DNA of 46,411 nucleotides from Lachnospiraceae bacterium (GCA_015056925.1 SVFJ01000018.1:1-46411); one strand, 5' to 3'. Shown: positions 1-8,935, counted from the stretch's first letter. Notes: generated from the sequence alone by a model not told the origin. Program-made: numbers and translations.

Positions 1-308
1 CCTGCACCTATTTTAGTGCAGGTGCCAAGGTACTTGGTTCATTTACGATAGGAGAGAACTCAAAGATAGGTGCAGGTAGTGTGGTATTGGAAGCAGTACC
101 GCCTAACTGTACGGTAGTAGGTGTCCCGGGACGTATTGTAAAGCGTAACAATGAGAAGCTGGTGCGTGAAGATATGAATCAGGTAGATTTACCGGACCCT
201 GTTAGTGAGGATATTAGGAGTTTGCAGCATGCGGACAGTGAGATTACGAATCGATTGTTGGAGCTGGAGCAAGAACTGAGTCTGTTACGTAAGGAGCTGT
301 CAAAGTAG
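1..308 (+). CDS. cysE: Serine O-acetyltransferase, C-terminal part (cut by the window edge)
   Basis: The 3' end of a left-handed beta-helix acyltransferase whose frame is open from base 3. The visible residues contain hexapeptide repeats around AGAKVLGSFTIGENSKIGAG and the GVPGRIV ending typical of CysE, which makes O-acetylserine from serine and acetyl-CoA for cysteine synthesis. A charged, helical tail of about 55 residues follows. The next gene is cysS, and cysE-cysS adjacency is a well-known Firmicute order, so this is more likely CysE than another hexapeptide acetyltransferase. The catalytic N-terminal part is outside the window, so activity cannot be judged. Confidence 0.8.
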   Translation, partial: CTYFSAGAKVLGSFTIGENSKIGAGSVVLEAVPPNCTVVGVPGRIVKRNNEKLVREDMNQVDLPDPVSEDIRSLQHADSEITNRLLELEQELSLLRKELSK

Positions 309-430
309 GCGATATCATAGGATAAGTAAGTATAAGAATTTTGAGGAACAATGTAAATGATGTTGTGGCTGATAATCAGAAGAAAGGCTGATTCGGATAT
401 AGAGCAACATGATTATAGAAAGGAAATGAC

Positions 431-1852
431 ATGGAGAACAAATTATCATTTTATAACACATTATCGAGAAAGGTAGAGCAGTTTATTCCGAATGAGGACG
501 GTAAGGTAGCAATGTATACTTGTGGACCGACTGTATATCATTTTGCGCATATTGGTAATCTAAGAAGCTATATCATGGAGGATGTATTAGAGAAGACTCT
601 CCGCTATGCAGGCTATGATGTGAAGCGAGTTATGAATATTACAGACGTAGGACATCTTTCCAGTGATGCTGACACAGGCGAGGATAAGATGTTAAAGGGT
701 GCAAAGCGTGAGCATAAGACTGTTATGGAGATTGCAAAGTTCTATACAGATGCATTCTTTGCAGACTGTGCAAAGCTTAATATCAAGACACCGGATGTAG
801 TGGAACCGGCAACAAACTGTATTTCTGAGTTTATTCATATGATTGAGGTTCTTTTAGAGAAAGACTATGCATATGAGAGTGGCGGAAATATTTATTTCGA
901 TACTTCTAAGCTTACAGATTACTATGTATTTTCAAGCCAGAGCGAGAAGGAATTATTAGTAGGTGTCCGTGACGATGTAGAGGCTGATGATAATAAGAAG
1001 AATCCGAGTGATTTCGTATTGTGGTTCACCAAGTCTAAGTTTGACGACCAGGAGTTGAAGTGGGATAGCCCATGGGGCGTTGGATATCCGGGGTGGCATA
1101 TTGAGTGCTCATGCATCAGCATGAAGCATCTTGGTGAATACATGGACATTCACTGTGGCGGTGTGGATAATATTTTCCCGCATCATACCAATGAGATTGC
1201 ACAGAGCGAGGCATATGTAGGACATAAGTGGTGTAACTACTGGTTCCATGTACATCATTTGAATGATAAGTCAGGTAAGATGAGCAAGTCTAAGGGAGAT
1301 TTCCTGACAGTTTCATTGATTGAGAGTAAGGGCTATAATCCTTTGGTATACAGAATGTTCTGCTTACAGTCACACTACCGTAAGCCATTGGAGTTCTCTT
1401 ATGAGGTACTGGATAATGTGACAGCAGCATATGACAAGCTGGTTAGAAAGATTGGATCATTGAAGGAAGACGGAGCAGTAGAGGAAGCAAAGTTTGCTGA
1501 GTACAGAGCACAGTTTGAGGCAGCTCTTGGCAACGATTTGAATACTTCGTCTGCAATTACTGTTCTTTATGATATGTTAAAGGCAGATATGAATGATGCG
1601 ACAAAGATTGCACTTGTAAAGAGCTTTGATGAAGTATTATCTCTTGACCTGATGGCAGCACATGCAAAGCTTGAGGCAGATAATGGTGTAGATGCTGAAC
1701 TTGAGGCTTATGTTCTTGCAAAGATTGAAGAACGTAAGGCTGCAAAGAAGGAGAAGGATTTTGCTAAGGCAGATGCAATTCGTAACGAGCTGTTAGAGAA
1801 GGGTATTGTGATTGAAGATACACGAGAGGGCGTAAAATGGAAGAAAGCTTAA
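431..1852 (+). CDS. cysS: Cysteinyl-tRNA synthetase
   Basis: Class I aminoacyl-tRNA synthetase that charges tRNA-Cys in the cytoplasm. The 473-residue length is normal. Visible signatures are the zinc-binding YTCGPTVY segment with Cys31, HIGN (residues 40-43, the HIGH motif), the GYPGWHIECS segment around residue 220, and KMSKSKG starting near residue 283. The C-terminal helical region with EKDFAKADAIRNEL is the usual anticodon-binding end. The start is supported by AAAGGAAATGAC just upstream. The 3' end overlaps mrnC by 16 bases, so the two are translationally coupled. The 122-base gap after cysE holds no clear T-box or terminator. Confidence 0.97.
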   Translation: MENKLSFYNTLSRKVEQFIPNEDGKVAMYTCGPTVYHFAHIGNLRSYIMEDVLEKTLRYAGYDVKRVMNITDVGHLSSDADTGEDKMLKGAKREHKTVMEIAKFYTDAFFADCAKLNIKTPDVVEPATNCISEFIHMIEVLLEKDYAYESGGNIYFDTSKLTDYYVFSSQSEKELLVGVRDDVEADDNKKNPSDFVLWFTKSKFDDQELKWDSPWGVGYPGWHIECSCISMKHLGEYMDIHCGGVDNIFPHHTNEIAQSEAYVGHKWCNYWFHVHHLNDKSGKMSKSKGDFLTVSLIESKGYNPLVYRMFCLQSHYRKPLEFSYEVLDNVTAAYDKLVRKIGSLKEDGAVEEAKFAEYRAQFEAALGNDLNTSSAITVLYDMLKADMNDATKIALVKSFDEVLSLDLMAAHAKLEADNGVDAELEAYVLAKIEERKAAKKEKDFAKADAIRNELLEKGIVIEDTREGVKWKKA

Positions 1853-2277
1853 GCTTACTGAAAGAGATTCATCAGGAGTTTGGTGAGTGTGATGTAGATA
1901 TCAGAACCTACTCACCACTGACTCTTGCATATATAGGTGATGCTATTTTTGAAATGGTAATCAGAACTTTGATTGTGGAGAAGGGGCAGCGTGCTGCCAA
2001 TTCTCTGCATAAGCATACCACGAAGATTGTATGTGCCGGAACACAGGCGGCTATGATTGAGGCGTTGGCAGATGTGCTGACAGAGGAAGAACAGTCTATT
2101 TACAGAAGAGGGAAGAATACAAAGATTAATTCTTCAGCCAAGAATGCATCTTTGTCTGATTATCGTAAGGCGACCGGCTTTGAAGCGCTTTGTGGATATT
2201 TATATCTTTCGGGAAATACCAAACGTGTGGTAGAATTAATAAAGATAGCATTGGAAGAGCTTCAGATAGAAGTGTAA
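1837..2277 (+). CDS. mrnC: Mini-ribonuclease 3
   Basis: A 146-residue RNase III-type catalytic domain without a double-stranded-RNA-binding domain, as in Mini-III, which matures 23S rRNA ends in Firmicutes. The signature stretch LAYIGDAIFEMVIR (about residues 30-43) carries the acidic catalytic residues Asp35 and Glu39, and a second acidic/helical segment follows near the C terminus (DYRKATGFEALCGYLYL). It starts inside cysS, and the order cysS-mrnC-rlmB is conserved in Firmicutes, which supports the assignment. Confidence 0.95.
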   Translation: MEESLSLLKEIHQEFGECDVDIRTYSPLTLAYIGDAIFEMVIRTLIVEKGQRAANSLHKHTTKIVCAGTQAAMIEALADVLTEEEQSIYRRGKNTKINSSAKNASLSDYRKATGFEALCGYLYLSGNTKRVVELIKIALEELQIEV

Positions 2278-2321
2278 TAGGTGTGATACTTAGGCTTCTG
2301 TCATTTTAGAATGGAGAATTT

Positions 2322-3065
2322 ATGAGATACGAAGAATTTACAATAGAAGGACGTAATGCGGTAATTGAGGCATTTCGTTCAGGAAAGCCGATTGACAAGG
2401 TATTTATTTTAGATGGTTCACAGGAAGGTCCGATTCAGACCATTAAGCGTGAAGCGAAGAAGCATGATACGATGGTGAAGTTTGTGACAAAAGAGCGCTT
2501 AGACCAGATGAGTGAGACAGGTAAGCATCAGGGTGTGATTGCGTATGCAGCCGCCTACGAATATGCAGAGGTTGAGGATATCTTAGAGGTTGCAAGACAG
2601 AAGGGAGAGGCTCCTTTTGTATTTTTGTTAGATAATATTGAGGACCCTCATAATCTTGGTGCGATTATCAGAACTGCAAATCTTGCAGGTGCTCATGGTG
2701 TAATCATTCCTAAGAATCGTGCTGTGGGACTTACGGCGACAGTTGCAAGAACATCAGCAGGGGCTTTGAATTATACACCTGTAGCAAGAGTAACTAATAT
2801 TGCAAAGACGATAGAAGAGCTTAAGAAGGAGGGTATGTGGTTTGTATGTGCCGATATGGGCGGAACGACCATGTATGACTTGGATTTGAAGGGCGCTATC
2901 GGACTCGTGATTGGTAATGAAGGTGAAGGCGTAGGACGACTGGTTAGAGAAAAGTGTGATTTTATTGCATCGATTCCGATGAAGGGAGATATTGATTCTC
3001 TGAATGCGTCGGTAGCAGCCGGCGTATTGGCCTACGAAATTGTAAGACAGAGAATGCTTGGATAA
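2322..3065 (+). CDS. rlmB: 23S rRNA (guanosine-2'-O-)-methyltransferase RlmB (TrmH/SPOUT family)
   Basis: A SAM-dependent SPOUT methyltransferase, 247 residues, expected to methylate G2251 of 23S rRNA. The N-terminal substrate-binding domain begins with the typical IEGRNAVIEAF (residues 8-18). The three SPOUT motifs are visible: NIEDPHNLGAIIRTA (about 105-119), GLVIGNEGEG (about 194-203) and SIPMKGDIDSLNASVAAG (about 216-233), which form the trefoil knot and SAM pocket. It lies 44 bases after mrnC on the same strand, in the usual operon position. Confidence 0.95.
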   Translation: MRYEEFTIEGRNAVIEAFRSGKPIDKVFILDGSQEGPIQTIKREAKKHDTMVKFVTKERLDQMSETGKHQGVIAYAAAYEYAEVEDILEVARQKGEAPFVFLLDNIEDPHNLGAIIRTANLAGAHGVIIPKNRAVGLTATVARTSAGALNYTPVARVTNIAKTIEELKKEGMWFVCADMGGTTMYDLDLKGAIGLVIGNEGEGVGRLVREKCDFIASIPMKGDIDSLNASVAAGVLAYEIVRQRMLG

Positions 3066-3130
3066 TTGGCTTATAAGTTATGCCTGTATAGTATGCCATC
3101 GTATTGGGACTATGCAGGTGTCGGAAAGGC

Positions 3131-3772
3131 ATGGTTATTACGATGAACGAAGCTTATCAGATGTATACAGATGAAGAATTGATAGACAGAATCCGTGAAG
3201 GAGAGGAACAGATTACGGACTATCTTATGGATAAGTATAAGAATCTGGTTCGCAGTAAGGCGAAGTCTATGTATATTCTTGGAGCAGATAATGAGGATTT
3301 GATTCAGGAAGGTATGATAGGCTTATATAAGGCAGTCAGGGATTATGATGCAGGGAGAGATGCCAGCTTCTTTACCTTTGCAGATTTGTGTGTGTCAAGA
3401 CAGATGTATACAGCTGTACAGGCGGCAAGACGTGAAAAGCACGCACCGTTGAATTCCTATATTTCTCTGTATGCAAATATGACGGAGAATGACTCAGATG
3501 GTGCAGAAACAGAGCTTTTAGAGGTATTAGCTTCGAAGCATGAGACGAATCCCGAGGAATTATTAATAGACAAAGAGAATGTGGCTGATATTGAGGCGAT
3601 GATTGAGAAGGAATTAAGCGCTTTTGAAAAGCAGGTTCTTGATTTATATCTGACAGGAATGTCTTATTCACAGATTGCCAAGGTATTGAGCCGTGATGAT
3701 AAATCAACAGATAATGCATTACAAAGGTTGAAAGCAAAGTTAAGGAAAGCAGTTTTTAAGGATACTCTATAG
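3131..3772 (+). CDS. sigH: Sigma-70 family factor, sporulation/transition sigma SigH type
   Basis: RNA polymerase sigma factor of the SigH type. Region 2 is seen as KNLVRSKAKSMYILGADNED and LIQEGMIGLYKAVRDYD, and region 4 as SYSQIAKVLSRDDKSTDN. It follows rlmB, as sigH does in Firmicutes, but the yacP/rae1 gene that usually sits between them is absent: only 65 bases separate the genes. The frame is open from a TTG at 3104. An ATG at 3131 is ten bases after AGGTG, and another ATG at 3143 lies behind GGAAAGG at 3123-3129. I prefer 3131, but 3143 is possible. The family controls entry into sporulation and stationary phase. Confidence 0.9.
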   Translation: MVITMNEAYQMYTDEELIDRIREGEEQITDYLMDKYKNLVRSKAKSMYILGADNEDLIQEGMIGLYKAVRDYDAGRDASFFTFADLCVSRQMYTAVQAARREKHAPLNSYISLYANMTENDSDGAETELLEVLASKHETNPEELLIDKENVADIEAMIEKELSAFEKQVLDLYLTGMSYSQIAKVLSRDDKSTDNALQRLKAKLRKAVFKDTL

Positions 3773-3826
3773 AATTATACCATTTGATAAATGGGTGTCA
3801 TAGAATAAACGGAAAAGGAAATATCT

Positions 3827-5119
3827 ATGAAGAAATATTTATGGATAATATGCTTTGCAATGGCTACAGCTTTGGGAATGACGGTATATGCATCGGAAAT
3901 TGTAGAGCAGGAAGAAAGCGTAACAAGGATAAATCTGGAAGAAGCCAAGATGTCAATTGAATTTCCGGCTTCTTATTATGTACTGGAACAGGAGATTGCA
4001 GAAGATGATGTAAGTGTTGCAGCAATCGGTCTGGATAGAGAGAAGGTAGAGGATTATTTTGAGAATTCTCAAATTATCCTATATGCATTGGCACAGGATA
4101 ATCAGTATGAAATCGTTGTGACTATGAATCATAGTGAAGATTTACAGTATATTTACAGATTGAAGCAGTTGGATGAGGAGCATGTTGAAGAATTGCAACA
4201 GGCAACCAAGGCAAGCTATGAGGAGAATGGATATCAGGTCAATCATACGCAGGTTACAGAAGTTGGCGGTACCGGATATATTATTTTCAATATGACACAA
4301 GATTATGAAGGGCAGCCGGTAGCCAGCCAGCAGTATTATACGATTAATGATGGTGACTGTTATCATATTACCCTAAGAAGCTACTTTGGTAGTATTACTG
4401 CAGATATGGAGGCTGAATTTACGAAGGTAATTGAAAGTATCAGGTACGAGGAGAACTTTCAGGGTGTCTATTATCAGAATGATGCTTCAGGGGTTACCTT
4501 TGGAATTTCTCCCGGCTGGAAGGAACTGGAGATGGAGGACTCAGAGGAGTATATCCAAATGCAGTTTGTACATACCAATGGATTGGGAGAAAGCATTCAG
4601 TTTATTTGTCAGGATATTTGGGGAAGATTGGGCAGGATGCAGCAGCTGACGACTACCCGTGTAGATATTGATAACCGCTGTATGTCAGCAGAAGATACAA
4701 ATAAATGGCTGCCGCAGTATTTAGGCAATTTTTTTGAAGACTATGATAAAGTGTACACAGTAGAATATGGTGGAATTACATATTATACAAGTGATGAGCT
4801 TACGAGGATAGAAACGGAAAGCTCACAAGGGGATTATTTGGTTCGGAGTGTTGTGACCGTGAAAAACGGTATATTATATGCATTTCGCTATGGATTCTAT
4901 GAGAATGGTAATCTTCATGAAGCGAATTTCGATACAATGCTTTCGACAATTACATATACGACAGCAGATATGTTGTCAGGGGATTATCGGGATTATCAGG
5001 ATGTGATAGATATGGTAAGGCAGGGATTTGTCGGTATTATATTGATTATTATCGTTTTGACCGTAATTCTTTTGTTTTATGTTCTTGGTAATTATGAAGT
5101 AGAACAGAATGATGAATAG
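3827..5119 (+). CDS. Exported, C-terminally membrane-anchored protein of unknown function
   Basis: I do not recognise this 430-residue protein. It has a clear N-terminal signal peptide (MKKYLWIICFAMATALGM, cleavage likely after about residue 22), a long acidic extracellular part rich in Tyr, Glu and Asp, and one C-terminal membrane helix at about residues 399-421 (GFVGIILIIIVLTVILLFYV) followed by a short acidic cytoplasmic tail. The ectodomain looks internally repeated: two halves each open with a beta-rich segment (NLEEAKMSIEFPASYYVLE and NDASGVTFGISPGWKELE), which suggests two PsbP/DUF-like lobes, but this is an inference by eye. It lies 54 bases after sigH and could be co-transcribed. No enzymatic motif is visible. 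Confidence 0.6.
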   Translation: MKKYLWIICFAMATALGMTVYASEIVEQEESVTRINLEEAKMSIEFPASYYVLEQEIAEDDVSVAAIGLDREKVEDYFENSQIILYALAQDNQYEIVVTMNHSEDLQYIYRLKQLDEEHVEELQQATKASYEENGYQVNHTQVTEVGGTGYIIFNMTQDYEGQPVASQQYYTINDGDCYHITLRSYFGSITADMEAEFTKVIESIRYEENFQGVYYQNDASGVTFGISPGWKELEMEDSEEYIQMQFVHTNGLGESIQFICQDIWGRLGRMQQLTTTRVDIDNRCMSAEDTNKWLPQYLGNFFEDYDKVYTVEYGGITYYTSDELTRIETESSQGDYLVRSVVTVKNGILYAFRYGFYENGNLHEANFDTMLSTITYTTADMLSGDYRDYQDVIDMVRQGFVGIILIIIVLTVILLFYVLGNYEVEQNDE

Positions 5120-5128
5120 ATAAACAGA

Positions 5129-5170
5129 GAAATAGCTCTTGTACATGTGTTGTGTACCGGGGCTATTTTC
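5129..5170 (+). terminator. Probable intrinsic terminator after the sigH cluster
   Basis: GAAATAGC pairs with GCTATTTTC across a GTACA/TGTAC-containing upper stem, followed by a T-rich stretch. It lies 10 bases past the stop of the membrane-anchored protein and closes the upstream gene cluster. Confidence 0.6.
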
Positions 5171-5218
5171 AATTTATGAGAAAATTATCTTAAATAATAG
5201 AAAAATAAAATAAATTGC

Positions 5219-5247
5219 GTGACAATTCAAGCCCGTTCTGTCATAAT
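5219..5247 (+). promoter_or_regulatory. Candidate sigma-A promoter for the GT2-GtrA gene
   Basis: GTGACA at 5219-5224 and CATAAT at 5242-5247 are 17 bases apart. A long leader of about 115 bases follows before the start at 5369. GCCCGTTCTG (5231-5240) in the spacer is the inverted partner of CAGAACCGGGC (5277-5287), with one bulged base, so the promoter could be controlled by a protein binding both arms. Confidence 0.5.
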
Positions 5248-5368
5248 AGATATTAGAGAGATTATGTATAGTAGTTCAGAACCGGGCAGATTTGTGTAAA
5301 CAGATAAGATAAATGCTTGTATGTGAGCTTTTCTTTGTGGGGAATGTGTAGATAAAGGGGGAATTATA

Positions 5369-6493
5369 ATGCAGGATGCAGTATTAGATTTGACGATTAT
5401 TGTACCGTCATATAATCCTGACGAAAAGCTGAGAATGGTAGTGGAAGGATTGAGAGCAAGAGGTTTTCACGATATTATCATTGTAAATGATGGCAGTGAT
5501 GAGGCGCATCAGGCACCGTTTGAGATGGTGGGAAGCTGTACGGTGATTCATCATAAGGTGAATAAGGGAAAAGGCAGAGCATTAAAGACGGCGTTTGCGT
5601 TCTGTATGGAAAATCGTCAGAATTCGCAGGGAGTCATCACTGTTGATGGGGATAATCAGCATCATCCGGATGATGTATATGCCTGCGGAAGGGCATTGTT
5701 GGAGAACAGACAAAGTTTGGTACTGGGATGCCGTAATTTTAAAAGTGATGATGTTCCGCCAAGAAGCAAGTTTGGAAACGGAATTACAAAGGGTATTTTC
5801 AGAACCTTGTGCGGACTGAAGATTTCAGATACACAGACAGGGCTTAGAGCAATTGCAATGTCAAAGCTTTCGGATATGATGGAAGTCAAAGGTGAGCGAT
5901 ATGAGTATGAAACGAATATGCTTTTGGAAACAAAGAATATGGAGATGCCGATTTGTGAGGTGCCGATTAGAACAATTTACATAGATGAAAATGAGAGCTC
6001 ACACTTTAATCCGATTAAGGATTCGATAAAGATATACAGTATGATTCTCAAGTTTTTCATGAATTCAATTTTGTCCACGGTTATTGATTTGACATTGTAT
6101 TTTGTGATTAGTCTGGTGTTAACAAGACTGCACTTTGCGCAGGCTTCCATGGTTTTTGTTGCTACTATTTTTGCAAGAGCCTGTTCGTCCTTCTTTAATT
6201 ACAAGATGAACCGTAAGGTGGTATTTGGACAGGGCGGTGCACATTCAGTCGTAAAATATTACATTTTATGTGCATGTCAAATGACGGTATCGGCAATTCT
6301 TGTATATTTATTTACAGATATTCTTATGGCGTCGACATTTATGAGTACCGTTGTGAAAGCAGTGGTAGATACAGGACTGTTCTTTATTAGTTTCAGAATT
6401 CAGAAAAACTGGGTATTTAGGCGCGAAAGAGAAAGAATTCCGGCCGGAGGAATGCTTTTGAACCGTAATATCAAAATGGATAAAGATTCATAA
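5369..6493 (+). CDS. GT2 glycosyltransferase fused to a GtrA-like membrane domain
   Basis: Residues 1 to about 215 form a GT-A glycosyltransferase family 2 domain: the N-terminal TIIVPSYNPDEKL strand, IVNDGSDE, and TVDGDNQHHPDD, which contains the DxD-type metal site. Residues of about 225-355 carry four predicted membrane helices of the GtrA family (from FFMNSILSTVIDLTLYFVIS to KAVVDTGLFFISFRIQKNWVF). Such fusions transfer a sugar to or from polyprenyl phosphate, or flip the lipid-linked sugar, in cell-wall glycan decoration. The start has a strong AAGGGGG site. The substrate cannot be told from sequence. Confidence 0.88.
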   Translation: MQDAVLDLTIIVPSYNPDEKLRMVVEGLRARGFHDIIIVNDGSDEAHQAPFEMVGSCTVIHHKVNKGKGRALKTAFAFCMENRQNSQGVITVDGDNQHHPDDVYACGRALLENRQSLVLGCRNFKSDDVPPRSKFGNGITKGIFRTLCGLKISDTQTGLRAIAMSKLSDMMEVKGERYEYETNMLLETKNMEMPICEVPIRTIYIDENESSHFNPIKDSIKIYSMILKFFMNSILSTVIDLTLYFVISLVLTRLHFAQASMVFVATIFARACSSFFNYKMNRKVVFGQGGAHSVVKYYILCACQMTVSAILVYLFTDILMASTFMSTVVKAVVDTGLFFISFRIQKNWVFRRERERIPAGGMLLNRNIKMDKDS

Positions 6494-6510
6494 TATTTTG
6501 CAAACACTCC

Positions 6511-6539
6511 TTGTCAAAACATGTCGTTTCATGTAAACT
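6511..6539 (+). promoter_or_regulatory. Candidate promoter for the response-regulator gene
   Basis: TTGTCA at 6511-6516 and TAAACT at 6534-6539 with a 17-base spacer, just after the GT2-GtrA stop codon. The resulting leader would be about 32 bases and ends in AAGGGGAG before the ATG at 6578. Confidence 0.5.
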
Positions 6540-6577
6540 AATGATATCGGTATTATGTTAAGCTAGAAGGGGAGCCG

Positions 6578-6994
6578 ATGGGGAATATGAGAGATAAGAA
6601 GCATGTTTTGGTAGTGGATGATAAGAATATTAACCGCTATATATTAAGGAGTATTTTTGAAGATAGTTACGATATTATAGAGTGTTCTAACGGTAGGGAA
6701 GCGATTCGGGTATTAGAGCAGTATCAGGAGGATATGGCGGCGCTGTTGTTGGACATTGTGATGCCGGACGGAGATGGCTTTACGGTGTTGGACTTTATGA
6801 AACAGCATGAGGTGAAGTCGGTTCCGGTGATTATGATTAGCTCGAATGCAACGGAGGAGAATATTTACAGGGCATATGACTATGATGTGGCAGATTACAT
6901 ACAGAAGCCTTTCGAGGAGGATGTAGTGAAGAGACGTGTTGAGTCTATTATTCATATGTTTGAGAAGCGCAAAGAGAAGATGAAAGAGAAGTAG
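6578..6994 (+). CDS. Stand-alone receiver-domain response regulator (CheY/Spo0F-like)
   Basis: A 138-residue protein made of a single receiver domain. The acidic pair is in LVVDDKN, the phospho-acceptor Asp is in LLLDIVMPDGDG (about residue 59), the Ser/Thr position is in VIMISSNA, and the conserved Lys is in IQKPFEED. There is no output domain, only a short basic tail rich in Lys and Arg. It therefore acts by phosphotransfer or protein binding. No histidine kinase is encoded nearby, so its partner is elsewhere. It has its own likely promoter and a strong terminator, so it appears to be a single-gene unit. Confidence 0.88.
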   Translation: MGNMRDKKHVLVVDDKNINRYILRSIFEDSYDIIECSNGREAIRVLEQYQEDMAALLLDIVMPDGDGFTVLDFMKQHEVKSVPVIMISSNATEENIYRAYDYDVADYIQKPFEEDVVKRRVESIIHMFEKRKEKMKEK

Positions 6995-7002
6995 GAGTGA
7001 TG

Positions 7003-7030
7003 CGGGTGGTCATTAGGACCACCCGTTTTT
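7003..7030 (+). terminator. Intrinsic terminator after the response regulator
   Basis: CGGGTGGT (7003-7010) pairs perfectly with ACCACCCG (7018-7025) around a 7-base loop and is followed by TTTTT. It ends only ten bases before the recQ start codon and directly abuts the recQ ribosome site GAGGT (7031-7035). Confidence 0.85.
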
Positions 7031-7039
7031 GAGGTAGTT

Positions 7040-8935
7040 ATGGAGAAGAAATATGAAGTATTAAAACGCTATTATGGTTATGATACGTTTAGAGAAGGAC
7101 AGGAGGAGCTGATAGATACATTACTGGCAGGAGAAGATGCATTTGGCATCATGCCCACAGGAGCAGGAAAATCCTTGTGCTATCAGATTCCTGCGCTGAT
7201 ATTTCGGGGGATTACACTGGTGATATCGCCGCTTATCAGCTTAATGAAGGACCAGGTGGCGGCACTGAATCAGGCAGGGGTTTATGCAGCGTATTTGAAC
7301 AGCTCTTTGACACAGGGACAGTATTTTAAGGCGTTGGAGTTTGCAAAGACAGGAAAGTATAAGATTATCTATGTGGCACCGGAGAGGTTGCTTACAGAGT
7401 CCTTTTTAAGCTTTGCACTGCAGGCGGATATTTCTTTTGTAGCGGTAGATGAGGTGCATTGTGTATCACAATGGGGACAGGATTTCAGACCAAGCTATCT
7501 TAAGATAGTTGAGTTTGTAAAAAGACTCCCTAAGCGACCTGTACTGGGGGCATTTACAGCAACGGCGACGCAGGCGGTGAAGGATGATGTAATAAGAATC
7601 CTGGAGCTTAAGAAACCAAGGGTTGTAACAACAGGCTTTGATAGGAAGAATCTTTCATTTGAAGTAAGAACAGGCAAAGACAAGCAGAGTGAGCTGTTGA
7701 GCATCCTTAGGGAGCATGAGGGAGAAAGCGGAGTCATTTATTGTATTACCCGTAAGCTGGTTGAGGAGGTATATGAGCTTCTGACAGCAAGGGGACTTTC
7801 TGTGACGAAGTACCATGCAGGACTTCCGGATGATGAGAGAAGAGATAATCAGGATGATTTTATTTATGACAGGAAGAAGCTGATGGTTGCAACCAATGCC
7901 TTTGGTATGGGAATTGATAAATCAGATGTAAGATTTGTAATTCACTATAATATGCCTAAGAATATGGAAAGCTATTATCAGGAGGCAGGAAGAGCAGGCA
8001 GAGACGGTGATGAAGCGGAGTGTATATTGCTATTTAGTGCGCAGGATGTAAGAACAAACCAGTTTTTTATAGAGAATAATCGGGAGAATGAGGAGTTAAG
8101 CGAAGTAGAGCTGCTTGAGGTGATTGATAAAGATAAGGAAAGACTTCGCAAGATGACAAATTATTGCTATACAAGCGATTGCCTAAGGGGCTATATGCTT
8201 AGCTACTTTGGGGAGAAAACGACAGGGTACTGCGGTAATTGCAGTAACTGCCTGAAGAATTATGAGGAAACGGATGTATCTAAGTATGCAAGACTCATAC
8301 TTGGCTGTATCGAAGAGTGCAGAGAGAAGTTTGGCATGACTGTTATTATCGATACCTTACGGGGCAGTCAGAGCGAGAAGATACAAAAGTATCGATTACA
8401 GCATAACAGCTATTATGGAGCGGCAAGAGATGTTAGCGCTGATAGGCTCAAGCAGATTATGAAGCATCTGATTTCAGAGTATTATCTGGCGCAGACAGAT
8501 GATATGTATGCAGTGTTGAAGCTGACGGAGCATTCCTATGAGATTACCGTAAAGGGGGAGCAGGTGCTGATGAAGCTTCCGAAGGAGAAGGAGATTGTGC
8601 AGCCAAGAGTCAGCTTAAAGCAGGTTAACCGCAAGCTTGGCGGAGTGAGAGCGGCTTCTGATAATCCGATGTTGTATGAGGAGCTTCGCAGACTGAGAAA
8701 TGAGACAGCGAGACGGATGGGCGTCCCTGCATACGTGGTGTTTACGGATAAGACCTTGCAGGAGATGAGTATGTATCTTCCGGTGACTCGGGATGAGATG
8801 CTGTCTATCAATGGTGTTGCACAGGCAAAGTATGAGAAGTACGGAAGAGACTTTATGGAGATGATTGCGCAGTATAAGGAAGAACATGCAAGAGAGCACA
8901 AAAAGCCTCAGGCAAAGGCAAGGATAAAGTTTTAA
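7040..8935 (+). CDS. recQ: ATP-dependent DNA helicase RecQ
   Basis: A 3'-to-5' DNA helicase of recombination and repair with complete domain order. Walker A is TGAGKSLCYQIP (about residues 40-51), the Walker B box is DEVH rather than the more usual DEAH, and the helicase motifs continue through ATNAFGMGIDKSDVRFVIHY and QEAGRAGRDG. The RecQ zinc-binding segment has four Cys (CYTSD, LRGYM, CGNCSNC), followed by a winged-helix region and a C-terminal HRDC domain (LRNETARRMGVPAYVVFTD). At 631 residues it is of normal size. It starts right behind a terminator hairpin, so its own promoter is not obvious and it may depend on read-through. Confidence 0.96.
   Translation: MEKKYEVLKRYYGYDTFREGQEELIDTLLAGEDAFGIMPTGAGKSLCYQIPALIFRGITLVISPLISLMKDQVAALNQAGVYAAYLNSSLTQGQYFKALEFAKTGKYKIIYVAPERLLTESFLSFALQADISFVAVDEVHCVSQWGQDFRPSYLKIVEFVKRLPKRPVLGAFTATATQAVKDDVIRILELKKPRVVTTGFDRKNLSFEVRTGKDKQSELLSILREHEGESGVIYCITRKLVEEVYELLTARGLSVTKYHAGLPDDERRDNQDDFIYDRKKLMVATNAFGMGIDKSDVRFVIHYNMPKNMESYYQEAGRAGRDGDEAECILLFSAQDVRTNQFFIENNRENEELSEVELLEVIDKDKERLRKMTNYCYTSDCLRGYMLSYFGEKTTGYCGNCSNCLKNYEETDVSKYARLILGCIEECREKFGMTVIIDTLRGSQSEKIQKYRLQHNSYYGAARDVSADRLKQIMKHLISEYYLAQTDDMYAVLKLTEHSYEITVKGEQVLMKLPKEKEIVQPRVSLKQVNRKLGGVRAASDNPMLYEELRRLRNETARRMGVPAYVVFTDKTLQEMSMYLPVTRDEMLSINGVAQAKYEKYGRDFMEMIAQYKEEHAREHKKPQAKARIKF

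Noticed and set aside
309-430. T-box leader for cysS
   Set aside because: Too short, and no T-box core sequence or terminator hairpin is visible.
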